Below, piece by piece: positions 7,472-14,210 of a stretch of DNA of 20,791 bases (position 1 is its first letter; each line of letters begins with the position of its first letter). The stretch comes from Desulfobacterales bacterium. GTDB taxonomy: Bacteria; Desulfobacterota; Desulfobacteria; Desulfobacterales; JAHEIW01. The DNA lies in NCBI GenBank assembly GCA_030145015.1, contig JAQYWI010000096.1:1-20791 (forward strand). Reading direction: 5' to 3'. The notes under the pieces were generated by a model. The model worked only from the letters and a program-made list of their open reading frames with translations. It had not been told where the DNA came from and made no database searches. The position numbers were made by a program, and so were the translations under genes.

Positions 7472-8212
7472 TTAACTTCCTTCAAGGATTCGGCCCTCTT
7501 TGGCCAGAGCAATAAAATGCGCCACATCGATTTCTTTAGGGCAAACAAAGGAACATGCCCGGGAGGAATGACATCGGTAAACCCCTTGATCGCTGTACAA
7601 TATTTTCAGCCGCCGGGTTTTCTCCTGTTCACGCGGGTCCATTACGCGCACAATGCTTGCCAGCATCGCATTGGGTCCCAAAAAACTGTGGTGACTGCTG
7701 ATACAGGCCGCGGCACAGCAAAAACAATTAATACATCGGGTGGCATTGACATAATGTTCCAGTCTCTGAGGCATTATCGGATACGCATCCTGCTCTGATG
7801 GCAAAGAATCGGCCCGGATAATATAAGGTTGGATCCGGTCTATCCTTTCATAGGCCCTGGTTAAATCCACGACCAGGTCACGGACCACAGGGGCCACATT
7901 CAGGGGTTCAATCGTGAAGGTGTCGGTTTTAAAGTAGTGAACCGCGTTTTCGACAAGAAGCTCACAGGCCAACAGGGGTTTTCCATTGACTTTAACCGAA
8001 CACGTCCCACACTGGCCATGTTCACAGGATGAGTTCCAGGCCAGCGTCGGATCCTGCTCGTCGTTTATTTTACGAAAGAGATCCACAAACCGCAGGATTC
8101 GACCGGCTTCCAAATTATACGCCTGAACCCAGGATCGTTTTTCCTCCGGATCGTAGCGCTTAATTTTTAGGGTAATCTGATAGGCATGTGCTCCTGTATC
8201 ACTACCAGCCAT
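7472..8212 (-). CDS. sdhB: Succinate dehydrogenase/fumarate reductase iron-sulfur subunit
   Basis: 246 residues carrying the three clusters of SdhB/FrdB proteins, which pass electrons between the flavoprotein and the membrane quinone. The [2Fe-2S] ferredoxin domain has C63, C68, C71 (SSCEHGQCGTC) and C83. The C-terminal ferredoxin has CINCFCCAAAC (C160, C163, C166, C170) and CHSSRACSFVCP (C214, C220, C224), fitting the standard [4Fe-4S] (C160/163/166/224) and [3Fe-4S] (C170/214/220) ligation. The extra C165 and Ile after C170 (usually Pro) are small oddities. AAGGAG lies 10 bases before the ATG. A 225-base spacer with a palindromic repeat separates it from the flavoprotein gene, while mmgE follows after one base. 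Sequence alone does not tell succinate oxidation from fumarate reduction or a related substrate. Confidence 0.95.
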   Translation of the reverse strand: MAGSDTGAHAYQITLKIKRYDPEEKRSWVQAYNLEAGRILRFVDLFRKINDEQDPTLAWNSSCEHGQCGTCSVKVNGKPLLACELLVENAVHYFKTDTFTIEPLNVAPVVRDLVVDLTRAYERIDRIQPYIIRADSLPSEQDAYPIMPQRLEHYVNATRCINCFCCAAACISSHHSFLGPNAMLASIVRVMDPREQEKTRRLKILYSDQGVYRCHSSRACSFVCPKEIDVAHFIALAKEGRILEGS

Positions 8213-8243
8213 TAATCTATTGCTCCTTATGAATCCATTTGTT

Positions 8244-8375
8244 TATTATTACTGGAATAATGGAATGTTGGAATATTGGAAGACGGGGTATCTCAAAGGA
8301 GGATATCATTTATGTCGATTTTTATCCTTTAAACCCAACATTCCATCCTTCCACTATTCCAGCTTTCCAATTGTG
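8244..8375. repeat. TGGAAT-type palindromic repeat element, copy 2 (sdhA-sdhB spacer)
   Basis: The left arm has ACTGGAATAATGGAATGTTGG followed by AATATTGGAA. The right arm (about 8336-8375) has CAACATTCCATCCTTCC, CTATTCCAGC and TTTCCAATTG. The arms are imperfect reverse complements around a 45-base centre. The unit structure and the ATCCTTTAAA segment match copy 1. Short open frames across it translate into W/N/I/P-rich repeats and are artefacts of the repeat. Confidence 0.75.
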
Positions 8376-8437
8376 GCTAAGCAAAAAAATTGGTCTTGTT
8401 ATTTCTATTCAACAAAATATTAATGATATGGCTGCCG

Positions 8438-10234
8438 TTAGTACTTTCGTTCGATCATTCCAAACTTCTCCGCAAACTCCCCGCCTTCCTCGAAAATACG
8501 CATATCGACATTGCGCTTGCTGAATTCAACTTTACCGAACTGCTTCATGGATACGAGCGTATGATCGTTAAACGCGTCACTTCTTTCGGGAAAATCTTCG
8601 CGAAAATGAGCGCCCCTGGATTCCTGCCTATTGAGAGCGCCTTGAGCAACCGCCATGGAAGCAATCAAAAGGTTGTCAAGTTCCCAATGCTGAACCAGTT
8701 CCTGATTCATGCGCAGACTCTTGCTGGATAAGGCCGTCTTATCGGCCCGCTCTTTTAGTTCTTTTAAAACAGTAATGGCCCGCTCAAGTCCTTCTTTGGT
8801 TCTAAAAATACCAACATCTTCTGTCATCCGCATACGCATGGCATCGCGGATCTGCCCGATATTGTCCTTTCCCCGGGCTTCGAGGTAGCCATTAAATAGC
8901 GAAACAGAATGACGCCCTTCGGCTTGCGGAATTTTTTCAGGCAACCGGGTCAGATAGGTTAAGATGCGATCACCCACAAATTTCCCCATGGTGATCAGCT
9001 CTAATAAGGAATTGGTGCCCAATCGGTTAAAGCCGTGAAAGCTGGCAGCGGCACATTCCCCGACGGCAAACAATCCCGGAATGCTTTGCCCGGAGATGTT
9101 CTGCACTTCACCATATTCACTGGTGGGAATACCGCCCATGTGGTAGTGATTGCTCGGATGAACCGGACAAAGCTCCTTTTTGGGATCAAGGTTTAGGTAT
9201 TTTTTAAAAAATCCGGTTACCTCAGGAATCTGTTGGTCATGGACCGCATCCGGCAGATGGCGCAAATCGATCCAAATATGCTCAACATTATGGTCGGGAT
9301 TCAAAATGCCTCTTCCAGCGCGAATTTCGGAGGCGATCGCCCGCGACACCAGATCACGGGGCGCCAATTCTTTCATTTTGGGTGCGTAGCGTTCCATAAA
9401 AGCGTGCTTATCGCTGTTGCGCAGAATGCCGCCTACCGACCGCAGGGTTTCGCTGGCCAGAATGCCGGGGCCCACAATTCCGGTGGGATGAAACTGGACG
9501 GCCTCGGGATCCATGATGCCGAGTCCGGCCTGGAGAATGAGCGCCAGACCGTCTCCTGTATTCTGGCGGCAATTGGTTGTGACCTTGAAAATCTGGCCGC
9601 TGCCCCCTGTGGCTAAAATCGTGGCCTTCGCCAGAATCCGGATGAATTCGCCTTCTTTTTGCTTGAAAACAATGCAACCCGCACATTGGTGGTCATTAAA
9701 GAGCAGCTCGGTGGCAATACTTTGACTGATAAAGGCAATGTCGCGCTTCAAAGATTCCCCCCAACAGGTATCCATGATTCCTTTACCGGTTCGATCGGCC
9801 TCAAAAACAGCCCGATAAGCCGAAGATTCCCCAAAACCCACCGTATGTCCGCCAAAAGTTCGCTTGCCGGGTTTTCCATCGGTGTCACGACTGAAATGCA
9901 TGCCTTTATTTTCCAGCCACATAATCTGCTCCCAGGCTGCATCGCAAATTTTGCGGATAATGTTTTGATCGGCCGTACAATCAGATCCTTTCCAGGTGTC
10001 AAACATGTGATAAATGGGTTTGTCCGCCGGATCTTTAGGATCGACCGCCGCCAGGCCGCCCTGGGCAGTAGACGTGTGTGACTTTTGAGGATGAGAACCT
10101 TTGGTTATTGCAATAATCCGGGTTTGCGGCCTTTTGTCTAGCACCTCGGCCGCGCAGCGCAACCCGGCACCGCCGGCACCGATGATGAGCAGGTCGCATT
10201 TGAGTGTTGAGTTTATTCTCAGAGCTTTATTCAC
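8438..10234 (-). CDS. sdhA: Succinate dehydrogenase/fumarate reductase-type flavoprotein subunit
   Basis: 598 residues with all FAD-subunit landmarks: dinucleotide site LLIIGAGGAGLRCA (15-28), covalent-FAD His H53 in SHTSTAQGGLAA, H249 in QFHPTG, R293 in APRDLVSRA, H365 in HYHMGG, R404 in GFNRLGTNSLLEL, and C-terminal GAHFREDFPER. The substrate loop differs: E. coli SdhA has TEGCRGEGG, whereas here the text is SETLRSVGG (261-269). The Thr becomes Ser and the second Glu becomes Val, while E262 and R265 remain. The core chemistry should be intact, but a substrate other than plain succinate/fumarate is possible. The start is GTG 10234, supported by AAGGAA about 8 bases upstream. It is flanked on both sides by spacers filled with different palindromic repeats. 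Confidence 0.95.
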   Translation of the reverse strand: MNKALRINSTLKCDLLIIGAGGAGLRCAAEVLDKRPQTRIIAITKGSHPQKSHTSTAQGGLAAVDPKDPADKPIYHMFDTWKGSDCTADQNIIRKICDAAWEQIMWLENKGMHFSRDTDGKPGKRTFGGHTVGFGESSAYRAVFEADRTGKGIMDTCWGESLKRDIAFISQSIATELLFNDHQCAGCIVFKQKEGEFIRILAKATILATGGSGQIFKVTTNCRQNTGDGLALILQAGLGIMDPEAVQFHPTGIVGPGILASETLRSVGGILRNSDKHAFMERYAPKMKELAPRDLVSRAIASEIRAGRGILNPDHNVEHIWIDLRHLPDAVHDQQIPEVTGFFKKYLNLDPKKELCPVHPSNHYHMGGIPTSEYGEVQNISGQSIPGLFAVGECAAASFHGFNRLGTNSLLELITMGKFVGDRILTYLTRLPEKIPQAEGRHSVSLFNGYLEARGKDNIGQIRDAMRMRMTEDVGIFRTKEGLERAITVLKELKERADKTALSSKSLRMNQELVQHWELDNLLIASMAVAQGALNRQESRGAHFREDFPERSDAFNDHTLVSMKQFGKVEFSKRNVDMRIFEEGGEFAEKFGMIERKY

Positions 10235-10254
10235 TAAAATATTCCTTACAATTC

Positions 10255-10455
10255 AGATTAAGCTCGAAATTCGAAACACGAAATCCGAAACAAGTTCAAA
10301 ATACGAATGTTCAAATGTCCCAAACGCTGAGTTCAGCTTATGTCTTTAGTAAAAGTTGTAGTGCAACGACCACGTTCATTATTTCTTTTAGTTTTTGAAT
10401 TTTGGTCATTCGATATTGTTTCGTGCTTCGAGATTCGAATTTCGAATTTATTTTA
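10255..10455. repeat. CGAAA-type palindromic repeat element, copy 1 (anchor-sdhA spacer)
   Basis: The left arm (about 10260-10318: CTCGAAATTCGAAACACGAA, then ATCCGAAACAAG) and right arm (about 10381-10450: TTGTTTCGTGCTTCGAGATT, then CGAATTTCGAATTT) are imperfect reverse complements enclosing about 60 bases. It is related to the element at 19156-19290 (shared ATCCGAAACAA and GAATTTTG stretches). It fills most of the 267-base gap between the anchor and flavoprotein genes. Confidence 0.75.
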
Positions 10456-10501
10456 ATTACAAAGAATTTTCTTCCTCATAACCAGTATTAAGTGTTGAGA
10501 A

Positions 10502-11329
10502 TTATATGCTAAGCGTCAGTCTGATGCCGATCCAGCCGAAAACAGCCATTATCAAAACAACCAGGCCGGCCAAACCCGTTTGCAGCAGCCCGGATTTCAG
10601 ATAATCCCTGATGATAGCCGTTAGACCATATCCGGCGTGATACAACCCGGCGACCACCAGGGTCAGGTCTATAAATTTAATAAAAACGTTTTGCATCCTT
10701 GCAATCACAACTGCGGCCTCGTGGCCGACTGCGGGCTGAAGGTGCATAAAAAGAAGGTGCGCTGGAATCATGACAATCAAATAAGCGCCGCTGATGCGCT
10801 GCAGCTTCCAGGTAATCGAACCGGCCATATTCCGGATTCTGGAGGCAACCACATAGCTCGGGAGGAAGCCGATCATAAATATGATTAACCAAAAAAAGAT
10901 CGGCGAAACCGTCTGATTCCCCATGACCATCAACAGTCCGAGCAATAAGAAATAGGTTGCGGAAAGCCCCATTACCCAGCGAATCATGGATTCATCGTTG
11001 CGACGCCCAAAGATTTCATAAAGGATCAACCGGCCTCCATTGAGGGCGTGAAAGATTATCGGTACGGCCAGCAGCCACTCCAGAAAAGAAAAGGGAAAAA
11101 AACCGAAGAGTTTCATTTTGGCATCGTATGCATCCGGCGTGGCCAGAAAAGAAAGCGTGTAAATGTGAACCCAGATATAAAGTACCATGAGCATGCCGCT
11201 GATTCGATGAAACCAGGCAATAACAAACGGCCAGCCGTGAGTTTTAGCGTAAAATGATACCACGGGCACATTTTCAAGCCCTGATAGAATCATTTGTTCT
11301 AGCGACTTTTTGACGAAATGAGTAGTCAT
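10502..11329 (-). CDS. Cytochrome b-type membrane anchor of the SdhAB-like complex, apparently an SdhC-SdhD fusion or duplication
   Basis: 275 residues with about seven predicted membrane helices, twice the usual size of an SdhC or SdhD subunit. Two similar halves are visible. Half one has WFHRISGMLMVLYIWVHIYT (H41, H55) and IIFHALNGGRLILYE (H94). Half two has KLQRISGAYLIVMIPAHLLF (H191, H196) and LYHAGYGLTAIIRDY (H231). Each repeats the plan RISG, then His, then H-x(2,3)-G, the usual haem-b and quinone region of these anchors. One chain could thus replace separate SdhC and SdhD and bind two b haems; haem number is inferred. The frame starts at ATG 11329 without a strong Shine-Dalgarno. Lying between the CoA-lyase and flavoprotein genes, it makes the complex membrane-bound and quinone-linked. 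Confidence 0.85.
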   Translation of the reverse strand: MTTHFVKKSLEQMILSGLENVPVVSFYAKTHGWPFVIAWFHRISGMLMVLYIWVHIYTLSFLATPDAYDAKMKLFGFFPFSFLEWLLAVPIIFHALNGGRLILYEIFGRRNDESMIRWVMGLSATYFLLLGLLMVMGNQTVSPIFFWLIIFMIGFLPSYVVASRIRNMAGSITWKLQRISGAYLIVMIPAHLLFMHLQPAVGHEAAVVIARMQNVFIKFIDLTLVVAGLYHAGYGLTAIIRDYLKSGLLQTGLAGLVVLIMAVFGWIGIRLTLSI

Positions 11330-11340
11330 TTTTTATTTCA

Positions 11341-11390
11341 CACAGAGGTGCAGAGAACGCAGAGCGTTATTTTTTTCTACTGTGTCCAAC
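11341..11390. repeat. CAGAG-type intergenic repeat fragment
   Basis: CACAGAGGTGCAGAGAACGC followed by AGAG (11341-11364) repeats a GCAGAGA-like unit, a pattern remembered as common between genes in many bacteria. A weak complementary stretch, CTGTG...CAACCTC, follows within 35 bases. It lies in the 78-base gap between the CoA-lyase and anchor genes. Confidence 0.45.
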
Positions 11391-11407
11391 CTCCATAGAG
11401 AATTATT

Positions 11408-12304
11408 TCAGTGCTCATATTGTTTTGCGAATTTTGAAATCTTTAAAATACGCCTGCAGCGCTCCACCACCGGGTAGTCAATAAATTTGCCTTCCAGTTG
11501 GATTGCGGCCGTTCCGCCGGCTTCGGCCGCATCAAAGGCTTGAATCACTTTTTGGGCATACTCGATGTCGCCTGTTGTTGGAGAAAATAACCGGTTGCAG
11601 ATGTCTACCTGGTTGGGATGAATACACAGTTTGCCCTGAAATCCAAGCTGACAGCCGCGTTTAATGTCGGCTTCAAGTGCTGCGCGGTCCTTGAGATCAA
11701 TCATAAAAGGTGTGTCCAGGGGCGGCTCCACACCGGCAGCCCGACAGGCAACCGTAATCCTGGCCCGCGGATATAAAAGCTCCTCTCCGGTTTTGGTGAT
11801 GTCAAATCCCATGTCTAAAGCAAAATCGGCCGCTCCAAAGGCAACCGTAAAAAGTCTTTGCGGATCGGTTTTTTGCGACACGATTTGAAAAACATTCTCA
11901 ACAGCCAGGGCCGATTCAATCAACGCAATGATTGAAACGCTCCCGGGCCGCAACCCTTTATCATCCTCAACTTTCAGCAACCCTTGATTGATCGCCTGAA
12001 TTTGGGCAGCGGCCTCGACTTTTGGAACGATGATACAGGCCAGCCCCTCGACTACCACCGCATTGAGGTCTTCTTCAAAAAATTCTGTATCCAGAGCATT
12101 TATACGCACAAAAACCGGACGCTCTTGATATTCCAGAATCTTTTCGCGAACAACAGGTCGCGTTTCTTTTTTTTGTGAGTAGGGCACGGCGTCTTCCAGA
12201 TCGATTATGACAACATCGGCAGCCGTGCCGACGGCCTTGTCCACTCGATCCGGACGGTTGCCCGGAACAAAAAGCGCGGTTCGTATAAAATCAAATGTCT
12301 TCAT
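11408..12304 (-). CDS. CoA ester lyase of the HpcH/HpaI - CitE family (malyl-/citramalyl-CoA lyase type)
   Basis: 298 residues, typical for CitE-like lyases that split (S)-malyl-, citramalyl- or citryl-type CoA thioesters in an aldol cleavage, with Mg2+. Motifs along the TIM barrel: LFVPGNRPDR (11-20), IIDLEDAVP (33-41), VRINALD (R67), IIVPKVE, ALIESALAV (Mg ligand E130), AFGAADFALDMG (Mg ligand D160) and GKLCIHPNQV (224-233). ATG 12304 is preferred because AAGGA (12315-12319) lies 10 bases upstream; ATG 12322 has no ribosome site. First gene of the minus-strand cluster, behind a likely promoter and operator. Beside an MmgE/PrpD enzyme, a citramalyl-CoA or malyl-CoA cleavage step is the natural guess, but substrate is not readable. 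No dedicated CoA ligase lies next to it. Confidence 0.9.
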   Translation of the reverse strand: MKTFDFIRTALFVPGNRPDRVDKAVGTAADVVIIDLEDAVPYSQKKETRPVVREKILEYQERPVFVRINALDTEFFEEDLNAVVVEGLACIIVPKVEAAAQIQAINQGLLKVEDDKGLRPGSVSIIALIESALAVENVFQIVSQKTDPQRLFTVAFGAADFALDMGFDITKTGEELLYPRARITVACRAAGVEPPLDTPFMIDLKDRAALEADIKRGCQLGFQGKLCIHPNQVDICNRLFSPTTGDIEYAQKVIQAFDAAEAGGTAAIQLEGKFIDYPVVERCRRILKISKFAKQYEH

Positions 12305-12366
12305 CGAAAGAGTTTCCTTCATGATTTGGATTTGTACCCCAAAAATCTGATCGGATACGCCAGGCT

Positions 12367-12383
12367 TAGTCGATTGTCGACTA
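12367..12383. promoter_or_regulatory. Perfect 17-bp palindrome, candidate operator of the CoA-lyase/sdh cluster
   Basis: TAGTCGATTGTCGACTA is a perfect inverted repeat (7 bp, 3-base centre, 7 bp), 63 to 79 bases upstream of the ATG at 12304 and overlapping the end of the possible -10 region. Its inner part, TTGTCGACTA, resembles TNGT..ACNA sites of GntR/FadR-type regulators. No regulator gene is present in the window. Confidence 0.5.
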
Positions 12384-12410
12384 TGTACATTTGGGTCCGG
12401 TAGGTGTCAA
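12382..12410 (-). promoter_or_regulatory. Candidate promoter for the minus-strand catabolic cluster
   Basis: On the minus strand a perfect TTGACA (12410-12405) is followed 17 bases later by TACATA (12387-12382), a weak -10; CATAGT two bases further is an alternative. It would start transcription about 70 bases upstream of the CoA-lyase ATG, within or beside the 17-bp palindrome. Confidence 0.45.
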
Positions 12411-12439
12411 GGGAAATGAAACCTGAAATGCGTAATTTG

Positions 12440-12520
12440 GATACGGGCTTCTTGCAGCTGGCTACTGGCTGAGCCGGAGACAAGAATCCAGAAGCCAGCG
12501 GCCAGTCGCCAGACAATGGA
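12440..12520. repeat. CTGGC-type palindromic repeat in the divergent promoter region
   Basis: CTGGCTACTGGCTG (12458-12471) and CAGCGGCCAGTCGCCAG (12496-12512) are imperfect reverse complements about 25 bases apart. The 318-base gap 12305-12622 between the divergent CoA-lyase and DUF401 genes holds this element, the palindrome and the promoter; no gene is supported. It is a third repeat family, different in sequence from the TGGAAT and CGAAA elements. Confidence 0.6.
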
Positions 12521-12622
12521 TTTTGCCGCCTTGATCCAATGCAAACTATTTGATATATCCAAGGCCGCTCGAGAACATGAGAACGCCCGCACAGCTTCTG
12601 CAACCTTTTGAGATAGAACGAA

Positions 12623-13918
12623 ATGTCAATAATCGAACACATCCCCGCGATCGTCAGAGTGATAATGGTCTTTATCCTGGTGCTGATTTGCATCAGAAAA
12701 AAACTTTCTCTGGGCAATGCATTTATACTGGGGGCCATATTTTTAAGTGCCTTATTTGGGCTAAAGCCTCTGGCGATGCTAAAATCTATGGTCGCATCCA
12801 TTATAGATCCGAAGACCTTATCGATTGCCGGCATTGTCTCGCTCATTCTAATCCTTTCCAACAGCATGGAAATGGCGGGTCAAATGCAAAGGCTTCTGGA
12901 CAGATTTCGAGGCCTGGTTTCAAGCCCCCGCCTGAATCTGGCTATTTTACCGGCACTTATCGGCCTTTTACCCATGCCGGGCGGTGCCGCCTTTTCCGCT
13001 CCCATGGTCAAAGAGCTGGGGACCCAATCCAAACTTTCCGGTGCCCAGCTGAGTTTTGTAAATTACTGGTTCCGTCATATCTGGGAGCACTGGTGGCCCC
13101 TGTATCCGGGTATCCTGCTGACCACCGTCATAACAGATCTCAGCCTGCCATTTATAATGCTTTTGATGTGTCCATTTACAATCATTGCGGTCTGGCTGGG
13201 TTACCGCGCGCTAAAAAATTCAGACCTCCCCCGGAACGTCAGGGCAAGCAACCGACACGCGCCTTTGAGGCCTTTCCTTAAAGAACTGGTGCCCATCATC
13301 ATCGCCATCGTGCCGGGCCTTGCCATGGGCATTGCCTTTTCAACCCTATTTCCAGCCTTTCCGATTTCAAAACAATTAGGGCTGATTCTGGCACTTTGTA
13401 TGGCCATTGGATGGGTCTGGTATGTTAACGACACATCTAAAAACCGGATTTGGTCAATGCTGCGAAATCCGCGGCTTCTTAAAATGATGTACATGATTGC
13501 AGCCATATTAATTTTCAAGGGGATTCTGGCAAATAGCCATGCGGCTGACGCCGTTGGCCGGGAACTGGTACAAATGCATGTTCCGCTGGTGCTGATCGCT
13601 ATCGTACTTCCGTTTCTGGTAGGCATGTCCAGCGGAATTGTCATCGCTTTTGTGGGCAGTGCCCTTCCCATACTGATACCTCTGATTCATTCTTTTGGTG
13701 AGGCCGCGTTTCTGCCCGCCTATGTTATGCTGATATTGGCCGGCGGCTTTACCGGGATTTTGCTTTCACCGCTGCATCTGTGTTTCCTCCTATCCAACGA
13801 ACATTTCGGTGTATCCATGGGCTCTGTCTATAAACACTTATGGTGGCCCTGTGTCTTGCAGATCGCCGCAAGCATTATTTACTTCGGAGTCCTTCGCTGG
13901 CTGCGCCCCTGGATGTAA
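12623..13918 (+). CDS. DUF401 family integral membrane protein (putative transporter)
   Basis: 431-residue hydrophobic protein with about ten membrane helices, matching the DUF401 family of putative permeases. The most recognisable part is LLPMPGGAAFSAPMVKE (115-131), followed by NYWFRHIWEHWWPLYPG (family-typical HxWEHWW-like segment) and, near the end, MSSGIVIAFVGSALPIL and GGFTGILLSPLHLCFLLSNEHFG, which resemble the paired re-entrant regions of ion-coupled anion transporters. The substrate is unknown; placement head-to-head with the CoA-lyase/sdh cluster suggests carboxylate uptake under shared control. Only a weak GAG precedes the ATG. Open frames on the opposite strand inside it are shadows of its codon pattern. 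Confidence 0.88.
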   Translation: MSIIEHIPAIVRVIMVFILVLICIRKKLSLGNAFILGAIFLSALFGLKPLAMLKSMVASIIDPKTLSIAGIVSLILILSNSMEMAGQMQRLLDRFRGLVSSPRLNLAILPALIGLLPMPGGAAFSAPMVKELGTQSKLSGAQLSFVNYWFRHIWEHWWPLYPGILLTTVITDLSLPFIMLLMCPFTIIAVWLGYRALKNSDLPRNVRASNRHAPLRPFLKELVPIIIAIVPGLAMGIAFSTLFPAFPISKQLGLILALCMAIGWVWYVNDTSKNRIWSMLRNPRLLKMMYMIAAILIFKGILANSHAADAVGRELVQMHVPLVLIAIVLPFLVGMSSGIVIAFVGSALPILIPLIHSFGEAAFLPAYVMLILAGGFTGILLSPLHLCFLLSNEHFGVSMGSVYKHLWWPCVLQIAASIIYFGVLRWLRPWM

Positions 13919-14107
13919 AAACATCAAAAACCTGAATTGTCGCCGGCACACATCGCCTTTTATAGACCGCTCACACCCCGATCATCATGGATACTGCCTA
14001 AACAAGTGGTTATTAATTTTTAAAAGCGTATTCTTTTTAACTTGATGAAATTACTTGTCATAAGCTTATCTCCGGTCATTTAGCCGCGAATAACGGCCAA
14101 ATTCTGC
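13919..14107. other. Intergenic stretch between the DUF401 gene and the liv promoter
   Basis: AT-rich, with no gene or clear terminator hairpin seen. The full gap to livK (13919-14210) also contains the possible liv promoter at 14108 and the direct heptamer repeat at 14164-14179. Confidence 0.4.
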
Positions 14108-14136
14108 TTGACATTCAATTTGTTATATTAGATTAA
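14108..14136 (+). promoter_or_regulatory. Candidate promoter of the liv operon
   Basis: A perfect TTGACA (14108-14113) lies 98 bases before the livK ATG. The -10 is not clear-cut: GATTAA (14131-14136, spacing 17) and TAGATT (14129-14134, spacing 15) are options in an AT-rich stretch. Confidence 0.45.
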
Positions 14137-14163
14137 TAAATGAAAATTCTTCATTATCAATAG

Positions 14164-14179
14164 GTTAATCGCGTTAATC
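14164..14179 (+). repeat. Direct heptamer repeat between the liv promoter and livK
   Basis: GTTAATC occurs twice, at 14164-14170 and 14173-14179, with a 9-base period, just downstream of the possible promoter. Such phased half-sites may be bound by a regulator; this is inferred from position only. Confidence 0.35.
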
Positions 14180-14210
14180 CATAACAACATTAGACATGGA
14201 GGAACGAATT

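Noticed and set aside
8220..8523. Two overlapping short + strand open frames, one with an AAGGAGG-like site inside.
   Set aside because: They are translations of the palindromic TGGAAT repeat and run into the 3' end of the flavoprotein gene.
12319..12867. Reverse-strand open frame of 182 codons in the divergent region.
   Set aside because: It covers the repeat, promoter and palindrome and then runs antisense through the DUF401 start; no recognisable domain.
13201..13690. Reverse-strand open frames inside the DUF401 gene.
   Set aside because: Low-complexity products; shadows of the sense codons of a clear membrane protein.
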